Assembly: GCA_003439945.1 (NCBI GenBank)
Contig: QVRM01001520.1
Span: forward strand, 37,400 to 101,399
Source: Dermanyssus gallinae
Taxonomy: Eukaryota > Arthropoda > Arachnida > Mesostigmata > Dermanyssidae
Direction of reading: 5' to 3'
Length of the DNA: 64,000 nucleotides
Under the pieces are notes generated by a model, which was not told the origin of the DNA, ran no database searches, and was given only the letters and a program-made list of their open reading frames with translations. Position 1 is the first letter of the stretch. Each line of letters starts with the position of its first letter. The translations under genes were made by a program, and so were the position numbers. Positions 24,018 through 36,549 of this stretch are shown in pieces.

Positions 24018-24042
24018 TATTATTATTATTATTATTATTGAC
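23875..24042. repeat. (AAT)n-(ATT)n palindromic microsatellite
   Basis: About 40 bp of AAT at 23979-24016 is followed, after GT, by about 24 bp of ATT at 24019-24040. The tract is self-complementary and could form a hairpin. A shorter AAT run lies at 23876-23890. Confidence 0.9.
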
Positions 24043-24044
24043 GA

Positions 24045-25030
24045 CGCCACAAAAACGAACACTGCCCGTTAACAATAGCGCTTCTGCCATTCGTGCGAAG
24101 GCGTAAGGTGGCACTACGCTAAGAACCTAACTAGAAAGGTGGAATGTGGGGTGGGGAGCGAGGGCTCTATCGTCATGCTTATTACGTTCAAGTTGGCGCC
24201 TTACTAATCATCTCTAGGCTAGACTAGTGGCTAACCATCTACCGTTACGATAACCGATTATATCTTTCTCCTCCCCCTCGTCCTTCTCATCTCTCTCTCT
24301 CTCTGTTTCACTCTCTTTATCATAGACTCACTTCCGTTTCTCTCTGGCTGACATGATAGGTTACAACATCGACGACGTCCGCCCCGGTGTCACAGCCCAC
24401 AGCCACAGTGCCTTGAGTTGAGTTGTGTTGTGACGATTCGAACATCGTCATCACCATCATCTTGTGCCAGCCTAACTTATATACATCGATAGTGCCCGCT
24501 CCCCCAGATGTTACTTTCTCCCCACATCTCTCCAGCGGTCTCTGCTGCCGTAAGCATGCCTATGTTAGCCAGCCATTGAATGTGTTAATACAATTTTATT
24601 CGTTGGATTCAATAGCGTTCAATTCAGCTATGATCAATACCATTCATTGTGTGATGTGCTGGCTTCTTCTTGTCCCGCCAATCTCGTCATGATGAAAGGA
24701 GCGTGGGATCATTTGTCGTAGATAGGAAAACGAGCCGGAGCGAGACGAATGAGGCGAATAAGCGAGACAGGTAGAGAAGATGAAAGTAAAAAAAGACAGT
24801 TCATGGAGTCGTCACGTTATTACGGCTGACTTATCAAGGTCGCGGCACCTGTCTGCCTTCGTTTTTCATCTTCTTTCTTTCGCTTTCACTTTCACTCTCT
24901 CTCGTCTTTCTTCTTCGCTCTGTTACAGGCCCTTTACACGCCTGTGAAATTTTGTTGCTCCGGTAATTGATTAGCTCAGTGGTTGAGTTGTTAAACGTAA
25001 AATGATATGGCGTCACTATGTGACATCAAT
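24045..25030. other. No recognisable gene
   Basis: Pyrimidine-rich runs at 24260-24345 and 24890-24920. Short frames only. Confidence 0.5.
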
Positions 25031-25054
25031 GACCTTTATCACCTTAGGTACAGC

Positions 25055-25155
25055 TGAATAAACAACAGTATCAACAACAACAGTGTCAGCAACAACAACA
25101 GTGTCAGCAACAACAACAGTGTCTACAACAACGACAGTGTCAACAACAACGGGAT
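25055..25155. repeat. 18-bp minisatellite of CAA type
   Basis: Unit close to CAACAACAACAGTGTCAG, about five copies with TCA/TCT variation. Confidence 0.85.
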
Positions 25156-25354
25156 CAACAACACTGCCATTCGTAACGACGACGACAGGAGGAGCATTTA
25201 GTATATAGGTCGTGCGCAAAGTTCGTCACATACATACATGACGGCGCGTGCGACAACTTCCTTATTTGCGCCCCCCTATTAGCACTAGTTTCGTCATTGT
25301 TCCTCGACAATGACGAAATGGTGATGTGGTCGCCATCGGTGTGATTGGTCACTT

Positions 25355-25868
25355 TTGTCGTCGTCGTCGTCTTCTTCTTTTTCATCATCATCATCATTAT
25401 CACAATGATAATGATGATGATGATGATGCTGATCATTATAATGAAGATTATGGTGATGATCATCATCTTCATTATCATTGCGAGCCTTCTCCTTCATCAT
25501 CATCATTCTTCTCCTGTTTAGATCTTGTGGTCGTCATCATCGTTGTTACCGACCGACCGTCACACAGTCTTGTCGTCACGATCGATAGCCGCCATGTTTG
25601 CGCACGCTATGCGAACTCCTGCTATAGTCGCTACAGCGACAAGCCAGTTGTCATCATGTTCATCATGACGACGGTTAGGTCATACTTGTCGAACTTAGCC
25701 GCAAGTAGCGAGATGAGCGGGTAGGTTGGTTGGATGGGTGTCTGGGTGGCTGGTTGGTTGTTTGTGTGACGGTGTCATTTGATCTGTTAATTATATTTAC
25801 ATGATTCATAAGTCACTGTCATCCTCCCTAGCGACGGACGGTAACAATGATGAAGATGATATTTGTGT

Positions 25869-25899
<31 letters not shown>

Positions 25900-26080
25900 G
25901 ACGACGACGACGACGACAACAACAACAAACTCCAGTGCCGACCATAACAACAACGACAACAACAACAACTCCAGTGCCGACCATAACAACAATGACAACA
26001 ACAACACCAATGCCGACCATAACAACAACGACAACAAGAACAACAACAACAGCAAGGATAGCACTGACAACAACAACAAA
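25355..26080. repeat. ATC/GAT, GGT and CAA triplet blocks
   Basis: ATC/GAT triplets at 25365-25510 and 25850-25905. From 25915 a CAA-rich ~39-bp unit containing CAGTGCCGACCATAACAA is repeated about three times to 26040. Frames here encode poly-Thr, poly-Asn or poly-Val and are artefacts. Confidence 0.85.
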
Positions 26081-26084
26081 TGCT

Positions 26085-26750
26085 GAAGCGATCGTCTCTT
26101 CAGCTATCGCTGCTGTCTGTATAATCGATTCGCGGCCGATTCGCTACGGCCGCGGCCTATCCTTACCAACAACAGTGGCTTGCATCGGCACCTCCTGTCT
26201 ATGGCAGCTGTACAGCAATAACGGGGCTGCGGAGTTGGTCAGCATATATAGATATATATAGATATATATCTAAGTTTATTTATATCCGGGTGGTGGTCGC
26301 TCGCAGGATGACTTTGGCGGTGGCATGGAGGGAGGCGACGAACTTGTTCGACGCCGTTTTGACACTCAAGACAGCCAAGGAAACGGCCAGGAGGGAAAGA
26401 CTTGAGCGGGTCTCTCGGGGAAGTGGTCGAGATGAAGAGCCTATAAAGGGGGAGGACGGGGAGCAGCCGGGCCCTCACGGTCTCGACGCACCCTCACAGG
26501 ACGGTTTACGAAATGGCAGTAACCCCCTATCCAACCGCAGGTAGACATGCGGGACGATACAGAAAGGTAGAGCTGAGTAGAGGAGAACGGTAAAGACGCC
26601 TCTCCCACGGCTTCGAAGTAATGCCAAAGTAGTACCGAGCCTGGGGTAGGGGGAAGAACTCCGGGCTTAGTGGGTATATGAGTCCTACACTAGTCACGCA
26701 GGCTGCTAGCGGCGCATGTGCATTATGTATTGCCAAAACCTCCCAGATAC
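26085..26750. other. No recognised gene; GC-richer stretch
   Basis: An 84-codon Arg/Glu-rich plus frame (26290-26544) and a GC-rich segment to 26740, just before a SINE head. It may be part of a retroelement UTR. Not assigned. Confidence 0.35.
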
Positions 26751-26753
26751 CTT

Positions 26754-26838
26754 TGTTATGTTAGCACACTGGAGTGAACAATTTTCTCCGCGTGAACGTG
26801 TGGTAACGGGTTCTCTAACCCCGGATTAGCCCAGTTTC
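26754..26838 (+). repeat. tRNA-like SINE head, family D, copy 2
   Basis: Matches 151-232 over about 80 bp. Box A reads TAGCACACTGG (perfect fit to consensus) and the box B region reads GGTTCTCTAACC. Confidence 0.5.
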
Positions 26839-28255
26839 ACAACGTGCCTCAAACAGACGCTGCGTTTCCTCGTTGAATGTCGAGCGACAGCCTCTGACGC
26901 ACAAAAAATTCCGATGCAAATCTCCCGTCGAAAGGTTAAGGCTTCTACGCACGCGTTGAATCAGCTTGAATAGTTCAATGTTTTTGTCCAAGTTCAAACG
27001 TGGTTTATTTGACAGAATTGCATTCTGCAATGCTCAAGTTCTCGGTACACAAAAATGGTTACAAAATAAATCAAACACCGAGACAAAAGTTACACTCGAC
27101 AATATTTTAAAGAATGCTTGAAGAAAAAAGCGCATTACACAATACGTAATCACAATAAACATCTTCACAAGGCAATTTCTATACAGCGTATGTTACGATG
27201 CGGAGCAATAAGTGAGGCAACACGCTCTCACATATACGCGCAAATGAATTGATACATTCATACAGCATCTACATAGTACACAACGACATCAGGTAGAAAA
27301 CACACTGAAAAGTTAAATTAGTGATGGAAAGTTGGTCTCTTTGGTTTGGACCTTTATGATTGCCTGCATATGTTCGGTCATAGGTTGTGCCACGCTTTTT
27401 GAGAGCGAAGCATTCTTATGCCGATACGACTTAATTGTACGGGACCTTGTCACAGCTGACATTGCCATACTTCTAGTAAAACACTTTCTGTGCGACCATG
27501 AAAAGATCCCATCAAGTCTTATTTCATTACCACGCATAAGATCTGTAGCGTAGACGGTAGATATAAGCGGCGCTGATGTTCTCTATATTAGAGTGCTTCC
27601 TGATTAGACTGTTGAGCTCTGTGTGCACCAGGACTGATACTCTACCGGCATTGCGGAACTACGTCTAAAAAGCATACCGTGGCCGGCGAAACCCTACGCA
27701 GTATGCCAGAAGCGTGGCTTGCTCCCGATACGGTCAAGGTATTTCCTGACGTTCGGAATTCGAGTTTCGATCTCGGTTCACTATCTTCCATTTTTTAGGC
27801 CATCTCATCTGTTTTGCCATCTGTCCAGAGCGTCATTGGTGCTCATTTTTCTTTTCTCGGGTAAATATGACCACGCGCAGCAATGCGTGGCCTGACTGAG
27901 GTCTGATGGGTTTACTCCTGCCAGGACCAGTGGCACTCACATGGTACTCACGGTCCTGAAGCCCCTGACTGCGCGGAGAGGTGCCGATTGCCGCGCTTTG
28001 CGCAAGGCTTACCTGTTGATGGCGGCAGATACGAAGGTGGTCGTGGCCAAACCCGTGTCCCCGTAGAGTATTGTGAACTACGATTAGCGACTGACATGAC
28101 ACGCCAGTATCTAAGGACTTCTGAGGGCCGACCGAGTGTATTAAGCGATGGCAAAATCTTCAAGACTTTTAAGAGGATTATTGCTGTTCTCTGGACACTG
28201 CCACTATCACATAGAGTGTGTATATTTTAATGGCAGTCGCAGCAAAACCAACAAG
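26839..28255. other. No recognised gene; two weak minus-strand exon candidates
   Basis: Minus-strand frames at 27030-26815 (preceded on that strand by CATTGCAG, a possible splice acceptor) and 27570-27313 are compositionally protein-like, about 70-95 codons. They carry no known motif. The first runs into the SINE head at 26838, which argues against it being a real terminal exon. Confidence 0.25.
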
Positions 28256-28264
28256 AGTTCCACC

Positions 28265-29270
<1,006 letters not shown>

Positions 29271-29289
29271 TTGTTGTTATTTTTGTCAC

Positions 29290-30015
29290 AATGAAACCTG
29301 TATATATGTATGCACGTACATAATTGTGTGTGTGTTTGTTTGTATGTTTAGTAGGCATTTGTTGTCTACCTGATTTTCTGTTATTAGTCGTATTTGATTC
29401 TTACCGCACTTCGCATGCTGCGGCCGCCATATACGCCTACCTACATGCATGCATGTATGATGAGATAATTTTGTAAGTGTATCATCAATATATTATAGAT
29501 AGATATTTATAGATAGATTCATAGATCTTTATGTCGAGTACTACGTGTCATAAATAGCCTGACATTGGAGAAGCGCGTGAGATGTTCGTACGTAAATATT
29601 TTACTAGTTGTGATTGTCGATGTTCGAGAAGAACAGGCTTGATGAAATAAGAGCAGAGTCTCTAGTCCTACTCCAGGGTTTGATGAAGGGGCAAGTCTTG
29701 CAAATCAGACAAATTTTCCTCTTTTGTGGTCTATGTGTATAATCGGTGTATAAGTAAGTTGTTGTTTGACTTGGGCTCGATACGAAAGCGTTTGGATTCT
29801 TGGGGTCAATGATGGGATTTTTTTAATAGCAGTCGAAATTAGTGCGGAGAGGTGGAGAAGTCTTAGACCAGCCCCGATGTCGGCCTTTGGCGAGGCTTTC
29901 TGAAGACTTGCTGCTATACGGTTGGCCTCTCTAGTGCATTCGTAATAACACTTGTTCGTCGCACTGCATATTGCGCGACATTCCCTATTATTATTATTAT
30001 TATTATTATTATTAT
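29290..30015. other. No recognised gene; (TTA)n at the end
   Basis: A minus-strand stretch at about 29760-29975 stays open for ~70 codons with no known motif. (TTA)n at 29984-30015. Confidence 0.35.
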
Positions 30016-30307
30016 CGGGAAGAAGCTCTTTAAGTCTACAGCGGAGCCTGATCGACCGCGTTTCTCCAGAGGGTGTTATGGGAACTACGAAGAGACAACG
30101 CCGAGATGATGTAGAGTGGTCACCGACACTCAGGCAATATCATAAGCAATATTTTAATATAATAAGTATAGTAGTAATTATGATACATGTACATATTAAT
30201 AACAGTAAATTCTTGTTTAAAAATTTTATTTTTTATAATAATACTAATATTTTAATTAGTCGAGTGCAAGATGCAGGAGGCGCTATCGAATTACATCAGG
30301 CACATTG

Positions 30308-30470
30308 TCGAGCCCGGTGGCGTGGTGCTTTCGCATGCGCCTTGCGACCGGAGACGACACATAGGTGCATGGGTTCGATCCCTGCCGCATCACATTTGTA
30401 TTTATGGGACCCGTCTTACGAACCAAAGTAATTTCGTGGGCGTCAGATGTCAGCCCGAAAAAGTTTTAGG
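30308..30470 (+). repeat. tRNA-derived SINE, family A, copy 2
   Basis: Starts GAGCCCGGTGGCGTGGTGC, has GACACATAGGTGC, a good box B (GGTTCGATCCC) near 30369, CACATTTGTATTTATGGG, and ends GTCAGCCCGAAAAAG. The middle GTTAAATCTTGGC segment is eroded. Confidence 0.8.
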
Positions 30471-30539
30471 GGAACACATTGATTCGTACTGCTTTGGCAA
30501 GGCAAGCTATCCGCAGTTGGCTCACTGTGTTTCAACCGC

Positions 30540-30671
30540 ATATATATATATATATATATACAAATGAGCTGATTTTAGGAAAGTAAGTTTTAACATAAAC
30601 ATGTTCGGCGCCGGGAAAAAATTGCCGTTGTTGCTTTTAGTGTCGCATATATATATATACATATATATATA
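30540..30671. repeat. Short (TA)n tracts
   Basis: TA runs at 30540-30561 and 30647-30671, the second directly against the TIR element that follows. Confidence 0.85.
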
Positions 30672-30673
30672 TC

Positions 30674-31101
30674 AGAATTTGTCCAACAAACTTTGGGGTC
30701 TAGTACAACTCGGCAAAAAAGGATTTTTTCCAATGGAACAAAAGGGTGGAAATGTCTTTTGTTGAAGTGAAAGCGAAATTACCGAAAATGGTTGCATCAA
30801 GCTTTTTATTCTGACATATCTTCACTAAATCTGCGATTGCAAGAGCCCCAGTCATCCTATCGACAAACCAATCATACATGCGTATTTGTTGAATTGCATT
30901 CTACGTTAGCCCAAAGCAGAACAAATGTTGTATTGAAGATAATTCTCAAGAAGTAAAATATTTGCAATTTGTTTTTATTTTGGCGTTCACGCTTAATTAG
31001 CCATTGTTTATAAGTACTTGCCGCACCCTCGTTCCATTGTAAAAAAGAAACAGTTATTTTGCCTAGTTGAAATAGGCCCGAAAGTTTGTTGGACGAATTC
31101 T
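30674..31101. mobile_element. ~430-bp element with ~80-bp terminal inverted repeats
   Basis: The left end AGAATTTGTCCAACAAACTTT matches the complement of the right end AGAATTCGTCCAACAAACTTT. The match extends inward ~80 bp through CAACTCGGCAAAA / CAACTAGGCAAAA and CCAATGGAAC / ACAATGGAAC. The core lacks coding capacity. A ~40-bp internal stretch (TGCGATTGCAAGAGCCCCAG) resembles the fold-back arm at 1915-1955, so the two families may share ancestry. The left end sits at a (TA)n tract. Confidence 0.65.
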
Positions 31102-31104
31102 TGG

Positions 31105-32600
31105 AGATCCTGTGTATACGATACAATAAATACGACCATATTCGTACTCATTATCCTCTGCAATTTTTGTTCTCTATAGTTTTACTCAGACAGTTAAGTG
31201 AATGTTCGTTCCTACATCTCTGTTGTACTGCTATCGTGCGCCAACTTCACACAGACGACTCTTCTCGCCTCAAATGAGAGAAGATGAAAAATAAAAGCCG
31301 GAATAAAGTGGTTTGAGTAATATATTACTATACCTATACTTGACGCTGAGGTTATTTAGAACCAGCGGATACGTTGGGAATCAGAGCACGCCATTCCCAC
31401 AGCCATTTTAAGATTTCAATAAACAGAAAAAGGAAATCTGTCTCCTGGGGTTTGATTGCTCTGTTCGTTTATCTTCTTGTAGCTATTCGGACTTTAACGC
31501 TATACGCACTTAACAGTTTGTATCCGCGTGTCAGAGAAACATGACAGAAAGTATGGTGAAGCATGATCACTATAGAATAAGTATATATATATATATATAC
31601 ACATAGATGTCCATGAGTATTGATGTCGTAGACAGAACGTCATAGGCCGAATGTTTAGTTGATTTTCTCACGATGATATCCTTGATCAGTTTGAATTTAA
31701 ATGTGGTTTAAGAAGACAAGGATACTGAGACATTACCGTTAATCTGGATGTCGCCTATCGATGGGGTAGAGAAATATGCGTTTAAAATGCCTGTAAAAAA
31801 CGCTCTAGGAATAACGTTGCGGCGGTTTCGTTAGGTAGCAATAGACGTTGAAAATCAAATAGTTTGCTAACCTATAGAAAGCTTTAATACACTCGTATTA
31901 TCTACGTTTTTGTTGTTGACTTTCGGCTTCTGCCTTACGACGTCTCCTCTGTTGACGCGTCAGGTCCATCGGTCGTGTCAGGTCAGATGCGTACAATATT
32001 TTTATTTAATATTGCTAGGTGGGGTAAACCCTTTTTTTTCGATAGCTAATGATCGAAGGGGAAGCTTGGCAAAGAAAGTTTTCTATATTATGCCTCGGTC
32101 TGCGTGGCCACATGCCCATGCTGAGATGCACCTCAACCGAAGTCAGTCGCGACACCATCGCACACTAGGGCCCTGTCTCTCCAGAAATCCTTAAGTCGCG
32201 TGGCGGCGTCCATCATCTTTCAGTGCGCTGATAGACATCATGATTGTTGTATCTGCATGGTGGCTTTTCTGATCTGTTAACCGTCTGTTAATTTCGTGGC
32301 TGTGAAAGTCACATTTCTGCTGTCAAACGGGCTAATATTAGCCGTAACAAGCATGGTGCAAGATATTAGATATACGCGATAATGGAGCATTTGTTATTCT
32401 CCCTAAGAGCAGAGCGTGTAATAAGTAAATTAATCAAATCGCCGTATCATGTGGCAAATAGTCAAGAAAATTTAATACATAGGGGCGGCGACAGTTGAAA
32501 AAAAAAGAGAACAAGGCATCACGAAAAATAGACGACGCGGACGTTCATTCTAGAATATCACTACCGATAACCAAACCCGGCTGTATAAACAAAAAGCTAA
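31105..32600. other. No recognisable gene
   Basis: AT-rich, with a short (TA)n at 31580-31600. A 94-codon plus frame (31910-32194) has no known motif. Confidence 0.45.
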
Positions 32601-32644
32601 AACGACAACGAAATGCTACGACAACAACTAGCCATTTGTTTGTT

Positions 32645-33585
32645 TCAACTAGATGTTGTTGTTGTTGATGTTGTTCTTGTCGTTGTTGTTGTTGATGTTG
32701 TTCTTGTCGTTGTTGTTGTCGTCGTCGGTGTTGTTGTTTTGTTTTTGTTGTTATCGTCAATAGTCGTGATAGTGATAGCGATTCCAATGATGAGAGTGTT
32801 GGGGTTGTTGCTATTGCGATGATATTGCTATGTTTGCATGATTGCTTGTTTAGTTAGTTGTGCGGTGCGGCCCTGTCTGCAGGGGTAGATCTGCATAAAA
32901 TAACTTTCTCCAGATGGACTAATTTCTAGTGATAAATACACACACATAGGTACGCATGCAGCGCAACGCGAACAAAGATCGGTGGACGCACATTTTCAAT
33001 ATATATATACACTAACACTGATTTGCAGACACATCCAGACTCGCACACAGTAACAGACGCAGGCATACATACACGTGCATGTACACACGAATAAACGCAG
33101 AGAGACACACATTAACGCAACGAAATAAACAAACAATGTACAGATTTATGCGCACGCAATGTTCCTGTTCAGCAGGCGCCTTTTGTCATCTGTACGGCAT
33201 GCGTCGTCTTCTAACATAATGTTGTTGATCTAAACAACAACAGCAACAACAACAACAACGGCAATGAGGACGACGACAACAGCAATAGCAACAACAACAA
33301 CAACAACAGCAACGACGACGACATCAACCAGCGACTATAGTAGTAAAAACAACCAGCAAAAATGACAACAGAACATCTACATCAACAACACTAACACGGT
33401 GGCTGGCTGGAATTGACTGATTAGTCTTCGACAACGACAACAACGATATCAACAACGTCAACAATAACACCAACAATATCAATAACAACAACACCGGCAA
33501 TGCGAACCAAGAATCACGCAAGCTGATTGTTATCAACAACAATCCGTCCGGCTGCCAGGAAGCTGGTACTGATTTTGCTACCCTT

Positions 33586-33618
<33 letters not shown>

Positions 33619-33645
33619 ATTATTGTTGTTGTTGGTGCTTACACT
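32645..33645. repeat. GTT and CAA triplet blocks
   Basis: GTT/GTC at 32652-32755 with a ~42-bp internal repeat containing GTTGATGTTGTTCTTGTCGT. CAA/CGA at 33234-33325 and 33425-33500; GTT at 33585-33632. Poly-Val and poly-Gln frames are artefacts. Confidence 0.85.
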
Positions 33646-33685
33646 GGTTACAGCCTTTATACTATAGCCTTTCATGGCAACTAAC

Positions 33686-33744
<59 letters not shown>

Positions 33745-33758
33745 TATTATTTATTAAC
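33686..33758. repeat. (TTA)n at the 3' end of a minus-strand LINE
   Basis: About 65 bp of TTA; on the minus strand it forms a (TAA)n tail directly after the LINE 3' UTR. Confidence 0.9.
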
Positions 33759-35013
33759 ATTGTTTAAATGTTACAATTGTGAGGTGTAAACGTGTACTCC
33801 TTGTTTTCTCCTAGCTCCTAAATATCATTCCATGGAACCGACAATACAGCCGGCGTTTCCTCGGCACACTGCAAGCGACAGCAGTTGCCGTAGAAACTCG
33901 CCTTCGCGCCGATTCCCTGTGAGATCTGTAATCCGTTGGCCCAGCTCGCTGATGAATCTCTTGGTTCCCTTGCTTACCGGGCCCATTGTTTCCATCGATA
34001 TTGGCACTACGATGTAACTTGTCTTCAGTTCTTGGTACTTGCGTTTTTTCCCATTATCTGCGTGTTCGGCAACTCATCCCGCCTCTAGTGAACTGTGACG
34101 TATATACGAGGGAGCCACTGTACAGGACACTTTAGCATCCCATACCAAACATCTGCCGTTAGCCCATAGCGGGATTGTTACACCGTCAGGTCTTTTGTCG
34201 TCATGAAGTCCTAATCTGGGCTCGAGCGTGCTTGGTATACCAGCTCTGCGTAAGGCTCTTCATATAATTGCATTGATTTCAGCGTGTCTAGAAACTCTCC
34301 CATGGCTTTTGATGCAGCTAAGAGGGTGAAGTCCATCCTCAGTTACTGTGGTACCACATGCGCGGCAACTGTAGGGGTTGCAAACCGCGGCACCTATTCG
34401 AAGAGCTGTTACCATGCGGAATGAGGTGTTGTCCAGCATGGTACCCAGCTGCGGGGAAGGGAGACACTTTAGAAAGCTTCCACTAAATGTGTCCCGTGCT
34501 GCCAGAAAAACAGCTTTTTCCACTGGAGATTGGAGGCTGTCTAACAGCTCTCTAGCTGCAGCGCTGCATCTGTAGGAGTCCAATGCATGCTGTGTGGGAC
34601 GTTCTTGCCAGGGGCCTAGTCCAATTGTTTGTCTAGCTATTAGCTCTGCAGCGTCTTTGGCTCTTGTGATTCCTTGGCGGATGTCTGGTTCGACCAACGT
34701 TTTTGCGAGTTTACCAAATTCCAATAGAGACGCGGCATAGCACATGGGAGCCAGCTCCGCCGCTGATCTAATACCAAGTCCTCCTTCGGCAATTGGAAGG
34801 GTTGCTCTTTTCCAAGTGTCATCATGCAGGTCGACGTTTAATACTTTACCTAAAATGCTTCTTGCGGTATCGTCGTAAGCTTGAAGATCTTCGTGACATT
34901 TAATAGCTGGTAAAGTGCGCAGAGTATAGTTAAGCTTTGGCGAGCCCAAGCTGTATCTCCAGATACACAGAGCTGCTTGCGAATGCATCGCCGTTAAGCG
35001 AGAGCGAATTTGC
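33759..35013 (-). pseudogene. LINE copy 1 with restriction-like endonuclease, 5'-truncated
   Basis: On the minus strand the frame 35084-34260 gives the post-RT region (YSLGSPKLNYTLRT, GGLGIRS) and a zinc knuckle, CRACGTTVTEDGLHPLSC (C-x2-C-x9-H-x3-C). After an in-frame TGA near 34258 the frame continues RALRRAGIPSTLEPRLG and then KRPDGVTIPLW, CLVWDAKV. A second TGA lies near 34073, and the chain ends in TGNRREGEFLRQ and a stop at 33825. PD followed 15 residues later by D in a W-D-x-[TKV] context fits the restriction-like endonuclease of R2/R4-type LINEs. The 3' UTR contains CACAATTGTAAC and ends in (TAA)n. The 5' end stops at the (TAA)n of the next copy. Confidence 0.75.
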
Positions 35014-36501
35014 TTATTATTATTTATTGGTGTTTCCCTACAATTGTGGGATCTAAACGTGTACCCGTCTAGGCTCACCCCCACTCCTCAATCCATAGAG
35101 CCGATGACAGCGGCGACGTTTCCCCTACACACTGCGAGCGAGAGTTGCTGGCGTAGAAACTCACCCTCGCGCTGGTCACCCGTGTTAGCACTTATTTTGA
35201 TACCTAGGTCTTTGAGGAAGATACATGCGTTTTTGCTGATTGGGCCCAACGTTTCCATGACGACGGGTACGAAGTGGTATTTTTTCTCCAGGTCAGAGTA
35301 TTTGCGTTTTTTGCGATCTCAGCATGTTCGGCAACCCACCCTGACCGGGTAGCGCTATGCATCAAGTATGACGGAGCCACTGTACATGATACCGTGGCAT
35401 CCCATACCAGGCATTTGCCCTTAGACCATGGCGGAATGGTGACGCCGTCGGGCCTTTTGTCGTCTTCGAAGCCCAACCTGGGCTGTAGGGTGCTTGGTAT
35501 GCCGGCTCTACGAAGAGCCTTCTTTAAGACTGCGTTGATTTCCGCGTGTCGTTGACCCTGCACTCGTATGGCTCACATATGGGAGCGCCTATTCTTAAGG
35601 CGGCCACCATGCGGAAGGAGGTGTTTTCCAGCATGGTGCCCAGCTGCGGTGAAGGAAGTGCCCTTAGGAAGCCACTGCTGAAGGTCTCACGGGCGGCTAT
35701 AAATACCGCTCTCTCTGACGGAGATTGGGTGTCATCTAAGATCTTGCGAGCGGTCCTTTGACACTTGTAGCCGTCAAGTACATGCTGCGTAGGGTGTTGT
35801 TCCCAGGGGCCAGGGCCTATCGATTGCCTTGCTGCCAGCTCAGCTTCGTCCCTCGTTGCGCGAAGAACAGAACAAACATGCGGTTCTAACAACGTCTCTG
35901 CGAGCCCTGAGAACTCTATGAGAGAAGCAGCGTAGCACAATGGAGCAAGGTCTGCTACGGACCTTAGTCCCAACCCTCCTTCGCTGAGTGGAAGTGTGGC
36001 CCTTTTCCAGGATCTGTCAGTAAGGACCACGTTTAGAACTTCACTCAGTGTCTCTTTTGCCACCTCGTCAAATGCTTGCAAATTGTCACAGTTTTGGCCT
36101 GTGGGCGAAGTGCGTAGAATATAGTTTAATCTAGGTGACCCTAAGCTGTATCTCCATAGCCATAATGTAGCCTGTGAGTGCATCGCCAATAGCCGAGTTT
36201 TTATAGACCGAAGGGCGTCTCCCTTATCCTGGATTGTTCTAGAGATCTTCCGAGAGCCAACGGGCGCTCCTAAGACTTCCAAGTCAAGCAGTTCGATTTT
36301 CTTTGTACCGGACAGGGCGTCTGCAATGATTTTGCGTGCCACCTCCTGTTCGTGGGAGGTTCCACCTACAGCTATGAGCTCGCATTTAGAGGCGTTGAGA
36401 GTTAAGCCTCCCTCTTCTGCAAACTGTAGCACTTCGCGTATGTCGGAGGCCACTACGTTTGCCGGGCCGCCTAGTATACCATCTTCCAGATACCACACCA
36501 T
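35014..36501 (-). pseudogene. LINE copy 2 of the same family (RT end plus endonuclease)
   Basis: Minus-strand frame 36501-35524 begins at VWYLEDGILGG, the RT motif C region, with ED where family members normally have DD. It continues LTLNASKCELI, VLGAPVGS, YSLGSPRLNYILRT, GGLGLRS and SPQLGTMLENTSFRM. Relative to copy 1 about 65-70 bp are missing near 35555; this removes the zinc knuckle and shifts the frame. The endonuclease part follows at 35563-35204 (KRPDGVTIPPW, CLVWDATV). A further shift near 35315 leads into VVMETLGPISKN and GDQREGEFLRQ, with the stop at about 35088. The 3' UTR has CACAATTGTAGG and a short (TAA)n tail at 35014-35028. Confidence 0.8.
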
Positions 36502-36545
36502 ATTATTATTATTATTATTACAATTGTGACGTATGAACGGTTGGG
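36501..36545 (-). repeat. 3' stub of a third LINE copy
   Basis: On the minus strand, ACGTCACAATTGTAATAATAATA: the same conserved CACAATTGTA plus (TAA)n end as copies 1 and 2, but only ~45 bp long. It lies directly at the 5' end of copy 2. Confidence 0.6.
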
Positions 36546-36549
36546 CCAG

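Noticed and set aside
25055..26080. Regular spaced repeats that could suggest a CRISPR-like array
   Set aside because: Units are 18-bp and ~39-bp CAA-type tandem repeats without unique spacers, in an animal-type genome.
27655..27775. tRNA-like segment with GGAATTCGAGTTTCGATC
   Set aside because: No box A at a proper distance and no second copy in the window.
29870..30015. Copy of the endonuclease LINE next to the (TTA)n at 29984
   Set aside because: Neither flank matches the CACAATTGTA 3' end or the known internal segments, so no insertion can be claimed there.
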